From Phaeobacter sp. A36a-5a (GTDB taxonomy: Bacteria > Pseudomonadota > Alphaproteobacteria > Rhodobacterales > Rhodobacteraceae): 64,000 bases of DNA. Shown here piece after piece: positions 17,316-25,907 of this stretch. Position 1 is the stretch's first letter. The number at the start of each line of letters is the position of its first letter. The position numbers were made by a program, and so were the translations under genes. Where the stretch lies: assembly GCF_037911135.1 (NCBI RefSeq), contig NZ_JBBLYU010000001.1, positions 1,178,001-1,242,000 of the forward strand, read 5' to 3'. Under the pieces are notes generated by a model, which saw nothing but the letters and a program-made list of their open reading frames with translations, ran no database searches and was not told where the DNA came from.

Positions 17316-17945
17316 ATGCCGACGCTTTATCATTGCCCCAACAGCCGCTCCTCTCGTGTCGTTGCGCAGCTTATGCTCATCGGCAAACTGGATGCGGTTG
17401 AGGTCGTTCCCGTCAGCGTAGAACGCTTTGATGGTACCGGTCGCCGTGATCCACGCAATCCTCATCCCGAGGGGAAAGTCCCCTATCTGGTCACCGATGA
17501 GGGGCAGGGGGTCCGCGAGAGCGCTGCCATCATGATGTATCTGGATGAGCTGTACGGCCAGCCGCTCAGCCCCAAGATCGGCGCGCCGGATCGTGGCCGC
17601 TATCTCAGCTGGATGACCTACGCCGGCGGCGTGCTGGATCCGGTTCTGGTGGCGGCCTTCTCAGGCTTGGATCATCCGGCCATCAACGGGGCATATCGCG
17701 GTTTGGCTGAAGTCTGCACGGCGCTGGAAACAGCCCTGGCCGAAGGTGACTTCCTGCTGGGCGATACGCTCTGCCTCGCCGATATCCTGTTGGCGTCGCC
17801 ATTTCAGTGGGCGCCGCATCTGATGCCCGACAGCGCCGTGATCAAGGCCTGGGTGGAGCGGGTCAGCGCCGCGCAGGACGGTCAGGCCATCGCGGCCTAC
17901 GAGGCCGAAACAACCGCGCAGTTGAGCGCGCTGGAAGACGCCTGA
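17316..17945 (+). CDS. Glutathione S-transferase family protein
   Basis: A 209-residue GST. The N-terminal thioredoxin-like half has LYHCPNSRSSRV near residues 4-15 (Ser/Cys in the catalytic position), the cis-Pro GKVPYLV and the ES glutathione pair in RESAAIMMYLDELYG. The C-terminal helical half has LADILLASPF. It is a soluble enzyme for glutathione conjugation or related thiol chemistry; the substrate is unknown. It is divergent from a WYL regulator. Confidence 0.9.
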   Translation: MPTLYHCPNSRSSRVVAQLMLIGKLDAVEVVPVSVERFDGTGRRDPRNPHPEGKVPYLVTDEGQGVRESAAIMMYLDELYGQPLSPKIGAPDRGRYLSWMTYAGGVLDPVLVAAFSGLDHPAINGAYRGLAEVCTALETALAEGDFLLGDTLCLADILLASPFQWAPHLMPDSAVIKAWVERVSAAQDGQAIAAYEAETTAQLSALEDA

Positions 17946-17991
17946 GCAGGTCAGGGCAGCCACCCATTCCGATAAACCTGCGGCGCGCGGT

Positions 17992-18606
17992 CTAATCGCG
18001 CGCCGTCTTATCGCTCCAGGCCAGCACCGCGGTTTTCAGATCCCCATAACCGGTGTGGCGATGTTCAAACGCCAGCCCCATGCGCTTGGCGCAAAGTTCA
18101 GCTTTCTCAAGCAGTGCCGGATCATCGATCTGCGACTGGTAAACCAGCTTGGTGTAGTTGCCGAACACCATGTCCCGCAGTTCCGGGTGCTTATCCAATC
18201 CCATCGGCCGCCAGACAAAGGCGTCGAATTGCTTCACCAGAAAATCCGTCAGGTAAAAGGCGGTGATCTCTCCGGCCTCGCCATGGGCGGCAAATTGGTC
18301 GTTGCCTTCGAAGAACGAATAGCAATGCGGGCCGGCAATCATCTCGACACCGAGCTCGGCGCATTTGCGCTCCAGCGCGCCGCCCGTACCGCAATCGGCA
18401 TAGACGACATAGATGCTGTCATAGACGCGGGAATGTTTGGCGACGGCCCCGTCCACCGCATCAACAATCTGTTCAGGGTAAAGGTGCAGCTTGGCCGGCA
18501 GGCAGGTGAGATCAATGTGATCAAGCCCGTTGGCGTCTTTGATAGCCAGAATTTCCCGGGCCAGCGCACCGCAGGCAATCAACAGGACACGGCCCGTTTT
18601 TCTCAA
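17992..18606 (-). CDS. DUF1638 protein, companion of the corrinoid protein
   Basis: A DUF1638-family protein of about 204 residues beginning near TGRVLLIACGALAREI. Two conserved Cys stand out: LIACGAL and ADCGTGG, with further Cys in HCYSFFEG, suggesting metal or corrinoid chemistry. The frame is open to a TTG at 18717, but that extension holds two strong stem-loops. I therefore prefer the TTG at 18606, with low certainty. It lies directly downstream of the corrinoid protein. In this bacterial group DUF1638 genes travel with corrinoid methyltransferase genes; the biochemical role is unproven. Confidence 0.75.
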   Translation of the reverse strand: MRKTGRVLLIACGALAREILAIKDANGLDHIDLTCLPAKLHLYPEQIVDAVDGAVAKHSRVYDSIYVVYADCGTGGALERKCAELGVEMIAGPHCYSFFEGNDQFAAHGEAGEITAFYLTDFLVKQFDAFVWRPMGLDKHPELRDMVFGNYTKLVYQSQIDDPALLEKAELCAKRMGLAFEHRHTGYGDLKTAVLAWSDKTARD

Positions 18607-18650
18607 AGGTGCGGCCAGACCCCGCTCGGTGAGGGAGGTTTCCTCAAGCG

Positions 18651-18700
18651 ACCGCCCGGTGGGCGGTTGGAACGCCGCCCGCTCAGTCAGGCGGGCGGCG
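18651..18700 (-). promoter_or_regulatory. Twin stem-loops between the corrinoid and DUF1638 genes
   Basis: Two perfect hairpins in series: ACCGCCC/GGGCGGT (18651-18667, 3-base loop) and CGCCGCCCGC with its complement (18673-18700, 8-base loop). They follow the corrinoid gene stop by about 20 bases and lack a long U-run. They may attenuate or stabilise the transcript, and they argue against a long N-terminus for the DUF1638 protein. Confidence 0.55.
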
Positions 18701-18718
18701 CGTCCTTTGCGTGCCAAA

Positions 18719-19420
18719 TCAGGCGCTCATCTGGTTGTGCTTGCGCGCAACGAAGTCCTTCGCCATTTCCACAGCCACAGCCGCGTCACGGCAATAGCCA
18801 TCTGCGCCAATTGCCTTGCCGAATTCTTCGTTCAGCGGCGCGCCGCCAACCAGAACGATGTAATCGTCGCGTTTGCCCTGTTCGATCATCGTGTCGATCA
18901 CGACCTTCATATAGGGCATCGTGGTGGTCAGCAGGGCCGACATGCCGAGGATGTCCGGCTTGTGCTCTTCCAGAGCTTCCAGATAGTTCTCGACCGGGTT
19001 GTTGATGCCGATGTCCACCACCTCGAAACCGGCACCTTCCATCATCATGGAGACGAGGTTCTTGCCGATGTCGTGAATGTCGCCCTTCACGGTGCCGATC
19101 ACCATGGAGCCCATGCGCGGCGCGCCGGTTTCCGCCAGCAGCGGCTTCAGGATGGCCATGCCGCCCTTCATCGCGTTGGCCGCCAGCAGCACCTCGGGCA
19201 CAAACAGGATGCCGTCGCGGAAGTCGGCGCCCACGATGGTCATGCCACCTACCAGCGCCTCGGTCAGGATCCGGTAGGGTGCCCAACCGCGCTCGAGCAG
19301 AATGTTGACACTCTCTTCGATCTCTTCCTTGAGGCCGTCATAGAGGTCATCGAACATCTGCTGGACGAGTTCCTCGTCATTGAGATCTGCCAGGATGATG
19401 TCATCTGCGTCTTCCGACAT
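18719..19420 (-). CDS. Corrinoid (B12-binding) protein of a split methionine synthase
   Basis: A 233-residue protein with the B12-binding module of MetH and MtaC/MtbC proteins. The helical cap domain covers about residues 10-90 (EALVGGMTIVGADFRDGILFVPEVLLAANAMKGG). The Rossmann half contains GTVKGDIHDIGKN, whose DxHxxG His is the lower cobalt ligand, and GMSALLTTTMPYM and VLVGGAPLNEEFG follow. In Phaeobacter and Dinoroseobacter, separate corrinoid, homocysteine and methyl-folate proteins are reported to act together as methionine synthase. The homocysteine part lies at 20836-21852. An alternative is a methylamine-type corrinoid carrier. Confidence 0.88.
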   Translation of the reverse strand: MSEDADDIILADLNDEELVQQMFDDLYDGLKEEIEESVNILLERGWAPYRILTEALVGGMTIVGADFRDGILFVPEVLLAANAMKGGMAILKPLLAETGAPRMGSMVIGTVKGDIHDIGKNLVSMMMEGAGFEVVDIGINNPVENYLEALEEHKPDILGMSALLTTTMPYMKVVIDTMIEQGKRDDYIVLVGGAPLNEEFGKAIGADGYCRDAAVAVEMAKDFVARKHNQMSA

Positions 19421-19603
19421 GGGTGTATTCCTTGACTGGGCGGGGTGACCCCGGTTTGGCCTCGTTTAACTCGTATTGGTCCAGATTGACCCCAAGAGAC
19501 TGCATTGTTTGCGACGTTGCCTTGGTCCGAACCGACGTATAGGCGCAAAAATGGCGGAATAATAATGAAGATTTCGCATGGAAATCTTCGGTTTCTTGCG
19601 TTT

Positions 19604-19618
19604 GTTCTTTATTTGTTC
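19604..19618. promoter_or_regulatory. Alphaproteobacterial LexA (SOS) box
   Basis: GTTCTTTATTTGTTC is an exact match to the alphaproteobacterial LexA consensus GTTC-N7-GTTC. It ends 24 bases before the ATG of the radical SAM gene, where a repressor would block transcription. It also lies 184 bp upstream of the divergent corrinoid gene, which is less likely to be its target. Confidence 0.7.
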
Positions 19619-19642
19619 TCAATTTTGCGGCAAGATGCCCCA

Positions 19643-20749
19643 ATGACCGAGATCTTGCCACCACCGCCACAACGTCGCAAAGCCCGCGCCAGCCTCAGCA
19701 ATGCGGCAGGGCGGTTTGATTTGGCGCGAGATGCCATTGATGACGGTTGGGGAGGGCTGCAGGATTCGCGTGATGACGGCGATGATAGCGGCGCGCCGAG
19801 GATCGAAACCGATATCCGGCATGAGGTGGCGCGCTCGTTGATTTCCTATAATAAATCGCCCGATCTGCCGTTTGATCGCTCGATCAACACCTACCGCGGC
19901 TGTGAACATGGCTGCATCTATTGCTTTGCCCGTCCCAGCCATGCCTATCTGGGGCTGTCGCCGGGATTGGATTTCGAAACCCGGCTGATCGCGCGACCCA
20001 ATGCCGCCGAGGTGTTGCGCCGCGAACTGTCACAGCCGCGCTACAAGGTGGCGCCGATTGCCATCGGGACCAATACCGATCCCTACCAGCCGTGTGAGCG
20101 TGATCTCGGGCTGACCCGCGCCTGTCTGGAGGTGCTGGATCAGTTCTCCCATCCGGTCGCCATCGTCACCAAGGGGACCCTGATTGAGCGGGATCTTGAT
20201 ATTCTGTCGGCCATGGCCGGGCGTGGCCTTGTGCGGGTTGGCATCTCCGTCACCACATTGGATGCGGAGCTGTCGCGCCGCATGGAGCCGCGCGCGCCGA
20301 CGCCCGCCCGTCGCCTCGCGACCATCCGGCGCCTGTCTGAGACGGGTGTCCCGGTGCGGATCATGACCTCGCCCGTCGTGCCGGGGCTGACCGACCATGA
20401 GCTGGAGGCGCTGCTGGCCGCCGGGGCCGATGCCGGCGCCGATGCGGCAAGCTGGATCATGCTGCGGCTGCCGCGTGACGTGTCGGAGCTCTGGCAGGAA
20501 TGGCTGGCGGAGCATGTGCCGCTGCGCGCCGAAAAAGTCATGGCACGGCTGCGCGAAATGCACGGAGGGCGGGACTATGACCCGCGCTGGGGGCATCGTA
20601 TGCGTGGCGAGGGGCCTTATGCGGCGGTGATCGCCAACCGGTTCAATGCCGCGTGCAAACGGCTGGGCCTTGCGCAGCGCGCGCCTCAGCTGCGCTGCGA
20701 TCTCTTTGCAAAACCGGCACAGGCCGGGGATCAGCTGGCGCTATTCTAA
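19643..20749 (+). CDS. PA0069-family radical SAM protein
   Basis: A 368-residue radical SAM enzyme. The 4Fe-4S motif CEHGCIYC (C87, C91, C94) is preceded by INTYRG. The later motifs VAIVTKGTLIERD and GISVTTLDAELSRRMEPRAPTP match the PA0069/SplB-related group. The reaction is unknown; relatedness to spore photoproduct lyase suggests nucleic-acid repair. The start at 19643 gives the family N-terminus; the longer upstream frame crosses the LexA box. Control by the SOS response is predicted from that box. Confidence 0.88.
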   Translation: MTEILPPPPQRRKARASLSNAAGRFDLARDAIDDGWGGLQDSRDDGDDSGAPRIETDIRHEVARSLISYNKSPDLPFDRSINTYRGCEHGCIYCFARPSHAYLGLSPGLDFETRLIARPNAAEVLRRELSQPRYKVAPIAIGTNTDPYQPCERDLGLTRACLEVLDQFSHPVAIVTKGTLIERDLDILSAMAGRGLVRVGISVTTLDAELSRRMEPRAPTPARRLATIRRLSETGVPVRIMTSPVVPGLTDHELEALLAAGADAGADAASWIMLRLPRDVSELWQEWLAEHVPLRAEKVMARLREMHGGRDYDPRWGHRMRGEGPYAAVIANRFNAACKRLGLAQRAPQLRCDLFAKPAQAGDQLALF

Positions 20750-20835
20750 AAGTCGTCGCAGGGCCGCGAAGGTGATCGCCCGAAGCCATCCTGAGACCGC
20801 TTCGGGCTGAAAACGCAATGCCGGTCGGGCGGGTG

Positions 20836-21852
20836 TTACCCGCGCCGGCGGCCGCGACGGCTGCGCCGTTCGGGTCCGTTATCCTCGCCGGTGCCATCGC
20901 TGTCTGAGCTGAACGGCCCGAGGATCTGGACAATCTGCTCCAGCGTCGGCTGCTCGCCGCGAGGGCGGGTATCCAGCGCCTCGCGCATGGCGCGCAGATG
21001 ATCGGGCATGGTGCCACAGCAGCCGCCAATGATCTTGGCGCCGCAATCGCGCGCCATGGCGGCATATTCGCCCATCAGGGCTGGCGTGCCGTCATAATGG
21101 ATGTGACCATCGACATATTTGGGAATGCCCGCGTTGCCCTTGGAAATGATCGGGCGGCTGGTGCCCTGCGCAGCAAAGCCAAGCACGGTGCGCAGAATAT
21201 CCGAGGCACCGGTGCCGCAGTTGGCGCCAAACGCCAGCGGTGCCGGATCAAACTCCTCGACCAGCTCCGCCATGTCGGATGAGGTCACGCCCATCATGGT
21301 GCGCCCTGCGGTGTCAAAGCTCATGGTGCCGCACCAGGGCATATCGGCGAGTTTGAACGCCTCCGCAGCAGCGCGAAATTCCTCGGGCGCGGAGATCGTC
21401 TCCAGCCACAGAACATCAACGCCGCCTTCCTTCAGGGCCTCGGCCTGTTCATGGAACATCTCGACGGCCAGCGCGTGGCTCAATTCGCCCACCGGCTGCA
21501 TGATTTCGCCGGTCGGGCCAACGGATCCGGCCACCGCGATCTTGCGCTCGGAGCGATCGGCGACATTGCGACCCAGCTCTGCGCCGACAATGTTCAGCTC
21601 CCGCACACGGCGCTGCGCGTCGTGCAGCTTCAGCCGGGCTGCGGTGCCGCCAAAGGTGTTGGTCAGAAACAGGTCGCTGCCTGCATCGACCGATCCCTGA
21701 TAAAGCGCGGTGATCTTCTTGGGTTCGTCCACATTCCACAGTTCAGGCGCGTCACCGGATTGCAGTCCCATATTGAACAGATTGGTACCAGTGGCCCCAT
21801 CGGCAAGCAGGGCGTCCTTGGTTTCCAGCAGGGTTGTGAAAGTATTTGTCAT
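20836..21852 (-). CDS. Homocysteine S-methyltransferase (split methionine synthase subunit)
   Basis: A 338-residue homocysteine-binding (beta/alpha)8 barrel like the MetH N-terminal module and BHMT. LADGATGTNLF is the family start motif. The zinc-thiolate ligands are the Cys in FGANCGTG and the Cys pair in IGGCCGTMP. The product is methionine, by transfer of a methyl group from methyl-corrinoid to homocysteine. The C-terminus ends in a highly basic RRSRRGRRRG tail not typical of MetH. ATG 21852 has an AGGAA site. The corrinoid partner is 1.4 kb away; a betaine-dependent enzyme is the alternative. Confidence 0.87.
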   Translation of the reverse strand: MTNTFTTLLETKDALLADGATGTNLFNMGLQSGDAPELWNVDEPKKITALYQGSVDAGSDLFLTNTFGGTAARLKLHDAQRRVRELNIVGAELGRNVADRSERKIAVAGSVGPTGEIMQPVGELSHALAVEMFHEQAEALKEGGVDVLWLETISAPEEFRAAAEAFKLADMPWCGTMSFDTAGRTMMGVTSSDMAELVEEFDPAPLAFGANCGTGASDILRTVLGFAAQGTSRPIISKGNAGIPKYVDGHIHYDGTPALMGEYAAMARDCGAKIIGGCCGTMPDHLRAMREALDTRPRGEQPTLEQIVQILGPFSSDSDGTGEDNGPERRSRRGRRRG

Positions 21853-21941
21853 GGGATGTTCCTGTGGGGTGATGTCGGTGGTTGGGCCGCGGCTCGCCGC
21901 TATCGGCACCTGGGGTCGGCTTGTGTCAATGGCCCGGTCTG

Positions 21942-24137
21942 TCATGCGCGGCGGGTGAGGGCAATTTCATTTTCTTCATCTTCATTATGAAGACGATCAC
22001 CATCGGGCGGCGGATCATCGCGATCTGCCGCGCTGGACCATCTGCCCGAGGCCTGTTTTCGGGCCGCGCGGGCAGCTGCTGCGCGGCGCTCGAATTTGCG
22101 CCACAGGCTCTCTTCGGTCCGGGCGTTTGTGTCGGCAACGCTGCCGTTCAGCCGCTCGCCATCCGGTCCACGGTCGCCATCGCGCGGTGCGGTGTCGTCG
22201 CTGCCATCGGTTTCGGTCGATCTGGGCCAATGTGGCAGCGGCGCAGGATGATGGACCAGCCGCAGCAGTTCGCCAAGGGCGATGAGCATGTGCAGGTATG
22301 AGGGCGCGGCCACATAGCGATCTTCCCACGTCGGGGCAAAGCTGGTCTTGAAGCGGCGCAAGCCGGGATCCAGGCGCTTGGCAAAGCGATGATCGGGCAC
22401 CGCGGCGAGTGACAGTCGCGAAACGCCGCTCTCCGCCGCCGCAGCAAGCGCCGCGCGGATCAGCGCGTGGCCGGTGCCATCGGGGGCATCGGGCAGCAGG
22501 CGCACCAGATCGAGGCACCATTCATGTGCGATGGCGTGAAAGCTGACAAAGCCGACCATGCGCTTGTCATGCCAGGCGATAAACACCTGCTGCTGTGCCA
22601 GATATTCTGCCTGAAACCGTCCCATCGTCGTGCCCTTGGCTTGTCCATGGGTGGACTGCCAGGCGGCATCTATGGCTTTCATCTGTTCAATCGGCAGCTC
22701 GGCGGCTGCGGGCAGGGCGCAGACGCCCGCCTTTTCGGCCTGCCGGAGTTTGCGTCGCAGCTGGCGCCGGCTTGAGCCTGTTTCTGTGAAGGTCGCGGGG
22801 TGAAGCACCGCCTCCTGCGCAATCCGAAGCACCCGCCAGCTGGCACGGCGACACTCAACCGCCTCGCGGGCCGTGCACTTATAGAGGCAGGCAACGGCAT
22901 TGCGGTGTTTGGCATGGTGGTGAAGGCCGGGAAGAAGTTCGCTTAGATGACCGCTCACCGCACCAAAGAGCGCAATTGAGGCCTGCGGGCTGTCCAGCAG
23001 CGCCACCTGATTGAAGCCAAAAGCATGCAGATGTCCGCCATTCTGCTGGATCACGGCGGTTTCGGCGACAGGACGGATCTGCGGCAGCTGTGCGGCTGGG
23101 CGCATCCGACTGCCGCTGAGGGCCTGCATGTCTTGGGGACCAGAGAGCTCAGCGTCGGGCGCATTGCTTGCCAATCGTCGTGGCAGTTCGGCCAGCGCAG
23201 GCCACCCGAGGCAGATCCCGCTAATGATCGCCGGCAGCAGGTAGTAGACCAGACGGAACCCGAGGATAGCCGCGATAACTTCGGGGGTGATATCTGCGGG
23301 CAACATCGCGCAAAGCGCCAGTTCGAATGCGCCGGCGCCGCCGGGCGCCGAGGAAAGGATCGCAACGCCAAGCGCCAGAAAATAGGCGGGCAACATTGCA
23401 GCAAGAGACAGCTCGACAGAGGCAGGCAGCAGCAGCCACAGCGCTGTGCCAGCTGCCACCACGTCGATCATGGCCCAGAACCCAAGCGCGGAAATCGCCA
23501 TCAGCGAGGGCCAGCGCAGGGTCATCCGGCCGATCCGCACCACCGGCACCGCCACCATGGCAGCGGTCATGGCGAAAGTTGCAAGGAGAATAGCCGATCC
23601 CAGCCATGGGCTGGACACCGGGGGCGGGCTCAGGATCAGGGCACCGCCACAGATACCCGCCAGTGCAATCAGGAAGGTGATGGCGACCATTCCGGTCAGC
23701 TGGGCTGCACGGATCGGGCGCAGCCCCGTCAGCATGCGCCAGCGGGCAAAGGCGCCGGTGACCAGACCAAACCCAAGGGTTTGCGACACCGCGATGGCTA
23801 TCATACCGGCGCGCCGCGCCTGCGGGCCATCCAGCCCGGTCCCGAGGTGCCTGTGCGCAACGCTGTCATAGCGGCCCAGAGCCCAGAAGCTTACCGCGGT
23901 GGCCATCAGCGCAGCGCCCCATTGCCACGGCGCAAGAGAGCGCAATATCCCGCGCAGTTCCGCCAGATCGGGCAGCGCCACATGGGCCTGCAGCAATGCC
24001 AGACAGCCGATCATCACGGCGACAGGCAGCATCAGGCGCAGACCGCGTGCGGCAGTCCGCGCAAAGATGCGGGCGGCAGGGGACAGTAGGCTGGGCATCA
24101 GCATCCTTGTGTCAAATGGCAGGTCGCCATCCGACAC
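21942..24137 (-). CDS. MprF-like protein: membrane flippase-type domain fused to a DUF2156 aminoacyl-lipid synthase domain
   Basis: A 731-residue protein. The first roughly 320 residues hold about eight membrane segments like the flippase half of MprF. Residues about 390-620 match the phosphatidylglycerol lysyltransferase (DUF2156, GNAT-like) domain, with the family pattern SWRVLRIAQEAVLHP, RRQLRRKLRQAEKAG and HEWCLDLVRLLPDAPDGTGHALI. Such proteins attach amino acids from tRNA to phosphatidylglycerol and flip the product, changing surface charge. A charged 100-residue tail follows. The start is uncertain: GTG 24137, ATG 24104 or ATG 24098 (best AAGG spacing). Confidence 0.8.
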   Translation of the reverse strand: MSDGDLPFDTRMLMPSLLSPAARIFARTAARGLRLMLPVAVMIGCLALLQAHVALPDLAELRGILRSLAPWQWGAALMATAVSFWALGRYDSVAHRHLGTGLDGPQARRAGMIAIAVSQTLGFGLVTGAFARWRMLTGLRPIRAAQLTGMVAITFLIALAGICGGALILSPPPVSSPWLGSAILLATFAMTAAMVAVPVVRIGRMTLRWPSLMAISALGFWAMIDVVAAGTALWLLLPASVELSLAAMLPAYFLALGVAILSSAPGGAGAFELALCAMLPADITPEVIAAILGFRLVYYLLPAIISGICLGWPALAELPRRLASNAPDAELSGPQDMQALSGSRMRPAAQLPQIRPVAETAVIQQNGGHLHAFGFNQVALLDSPQASIALFGAVSGHLSELLPGLHHHAKHRNAVACLYKCTAREAVECRRASWRVLRIAQEAVLHPATFTETGSSRRQLRRKLRQAEKAGVCALPAAAELPIEQMKAIDAAWQSTHGQAKGTTMGRFQAEYLAQQQVFIAWHDKRMVGFVSFHAIAHEWCLDLVRLLPDAPDGTGHALIRAALAAAAESGVSRLSLAAVPDHRFAKRLDPGLRRFKTSFAPTWEDRYVAAPSYLHMLIALGELLRLVHHPAPLPHWPRSTETDGSDDTAPRDGDRGPDGERLNGSVADTNARTEESLWRKFERRAAAARAARKQASGRWSSAADRDDPPPDGDRLHNEDEENEIALTRRA

Positions 24138-24211
24138 GCTACACCTGATGGATTGTCACCCGGTTAATGCCAGTCCCATCGCTGCCGGTCCTGCGTGAAA
24201 TGCGCGTAAAA

Positions 24212-24529
24212 TCATGCGCTGTCGTTCAGGACCTGGTCCTTGGCCTCCGGCAGCAGGGCGGCCCGCTTCTGGCGTACCTCATCCGCGGTGGCCCGACCTT
24301 CCAGGTCAGCACTGACCTTGCGCAGCACATCTTCAAACCCCGGTTCCTCGAAATCGGATTTGATCACCTCATGCGCATAGGCCTCGGCATCAGCGCCGGT
24401 TTTGCCCAGCAGCCCAGCGGCCCACAGCCCGAGCATCTTGTTGCAGCGGGCCTGCGCCTTGAACTGCATTTCCTCGTCATGGGCGTATTTCGCTTCAAAG
24501 GCGTGTTCGCGGTCGTCGAAAGTGGTCAT
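24212..24529 (-). CDS. ATP synthase inhibitor subunit zeta (DUF1476)
   Basis: A 105-residue DUF1476 protein, the family shown in Paracoccus to be the zeta inhibitor of F1-ATPase. The N-terminal inhibitory segment MTTFDDREHAFEAKYAHDEE and the helical core RCNKMLGLWAAGLLG are typical. It blocks wasteful ATP hydrolysis by inserting its N-terminus into F1. A GGAGG site precedes the ATG at 24529. It is monocistronic and divergent from purC. Confidence 0.92.
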   Translation of the reverse strand: MTTFDDREHAFEAKYAHDEEMQFKAQARCNKMLGLWAAGLLGKTGADAEAYAHEVIKSDFEEPGFEDVLRKVSADLEGRATADEVRQKRAALLPEAKDQVLNDSA

Positions 24530-24809
24530 GGATCCTCCCTCAGGGCGATAAGTGTCGTAGATCATTGTGATATGTGGATGGCGCGCGGCGCCAACAAGAG
24601 GCGGGCGGGGCAATTGATCCCAGAATCCGCGTGGCTCCCCGACCACGCCGGGCCATCATAGCACAGCAAGCCCGCAGGGACGAAAAGCCCGTCTCCCCAA
24701 TCGTGATTGCGGGCGGGCAGGGACCAAGCTTGCGGCACGGCCCCCCTTGCCGTATGAGGGCGACAGTTCCCGGGCATGAGATTCCCGCTTTTTTCCCGAA
24801 AGGCTCCGC

Positions 24810-25571
24810 ATGGCACGTCGCAAGAAGATCTACGAAGGCAAGGCGAAGACACTTTATGAAGGTCCCGAACCGGGCACCATCGTTCAGTACTTCAAGGACG
24901 ACGCCACCGCTTTCAACGCGGAAAAGCGGGATGTCATCGAAGGCAAGGGCGTGCTCAACAACCTGTTGAGCGAGTTCTTCATGCAAGGTCTGGGGCAGAT
25001 CGGCGTGCCGACCCATTTCCTGAAGCGGCTCAATATGCGTGAACAGCTGGTGCGCAGCTGCGAGATCATTCCCCTGGAAGTGATCGTGCGCAACTATGCG
25101 GCCGGGTCGATCTCCAAACGCCTGGGCATTGACGAGGGCACCCAGCTGCCGCGCCCGATTGTGGAATACTGCTACAAGGACGACGCGCTGGGGGATCCTC
25201 TGGTCACCGAGGAGCATATCGCCGCCTTCGGCTGGGCCAGCCAGCAGGATATGGATGATATCCTCAGCCTCGCGCTACGGGTGAACGACTTCCTGTCCGG
25301 TGTCATGCTGGCGGTCGGGATCAAGCTGGTGGATTTCAAGATCGAAATCGGCCGGATCTATGACGGCGATTTCCAGCGTCTGGTCGTCGCCGATGAAATC
25401 AGCCCCGACAGCTGCCGTCTGTGGGACATGAAAACCGGTCAGAAGCTGGACAAGGATGTGTTCCGCCGCGACCTTGGCAATCTGACCGACGCCTATACCG
25501 AGGTGGCCCGGCGTCTGGGCGTGATGCCGAACAACCCGCCGGCGAGCGGCAAGCCGACGCTGGTAAACTGA
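24810..25571 (+). CDS. purC: SAICAR synthase
   Basis: A 253-residue phosphoribosylaminoimidazole-succinocarboxamide synthase joining CAIR and aspartate with [16 protein letters not shown] at the N-terminus binds ATP. Signature 1 is [13 protein letters not shown] and signature 2 is [10 protein letters not shown]. The 280-bp gap before it contains the purC and zeta promoters but no further gene that I can see. A strong terminator follows, yet purSQ lies just downstream. Confidence 0.96.
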   Translation: MARRKKIYEGKAKTLYEGPEPGTIVQYFKDDATAFNAEKRDVIEGKGVLNNLLSEFFMQGLGQIGVPTHFLKRLNMREQLVRSCEIIPLEVIVRNYAAGSISKRLGIDEGTQLPRPIVEYCYKDDALGDPLVTEEHIAAFGWASQQDMDDILSLALRVNDFLSGVMLAVGIKLVDFKIEIGRIYDGDFQRLVVADEISPDSCRLWDMKTGQKLDKDVFRRDLGNLTDAYTEVARRLGVMPNNPPASGKPTLVN

Positions 25572-25583
25572 CCTGATCCATGG

Positions 25584-25612
25584 ATCCCGCCCTGACCAAA
25601 GGGCGGGATTTT
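25584..25612 (+). terminator. Rho-independent terminator after purC
   Basis: A 9-bp stem ATCCCGCCC (25584-25592) with its complement (25601-25609) and TTTT within the following bases. It separates purC from purSQ, which therefore probably has its own promoter in the next 60 bases. Confidence 0.8.
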
Positions 25613-25673
25613 GACTATCTAACTTAGAGGCCCCTAATCCGGGCTTTGCCATCGAAACCTGAGGGAAAATGCG

Positions 25674-25907
25674 ATGAAGGCACGCGTGCATGTAATGCTG
25701 AAAAACGGGGTTCTGGATCCGCAGGGCGAGGCCGTGCGCCACGCGCTTGGCGCCATGGGCTTTGAGAAGGTGGGCGGCGTGCGTCAGGGCAAGGTGATCG
25801 ACCTCGATCTGGCGGATGATGCCACCGAGGCGGATGTGACCGCGATGTGCGAAAAGCTGCTGGCCAACACCGTGATCGAATCCTACAGCATCGAGATGCA
25901 GGGATGA
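25674..25907 (+). CDS. purS: FGAM synthase subunit PurS
   Basis: A 77-residue protein of normal PurS size ([16 protein letters not shown]... [10 protein letters not shown]). PurS bridges PurQ and PurL in the FGAM synthetase complex of step four of purine synthesis. The stop overlaps the purQ start (ATGA). purL is not in the window. Confidence 0.95.
   Translation: MKARVHVMLKNGVLDPQGEAVRHALGAMGFEKVGGVRQGKVIDLDLADDATEADVTAMCEKLLANTVIESYSIEMQG

Noticed and set aside
19421-19642. A possible SAM-II-type riboswitch before the corrinoid gene
   Set aside because: A TTGG/CCAA hairpin and GTTAAACGAGG stretch looked suggestive, but the conserved SAM-II loop and GCTAAAA core are absent. A covariance search (RF00521 and SAM-SAH models) would be decisive.
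24540-25217. A 225-residue minus-strand frame
   Set aside because: It is antisense to purC and includes its promoter region, with no domain evidence.
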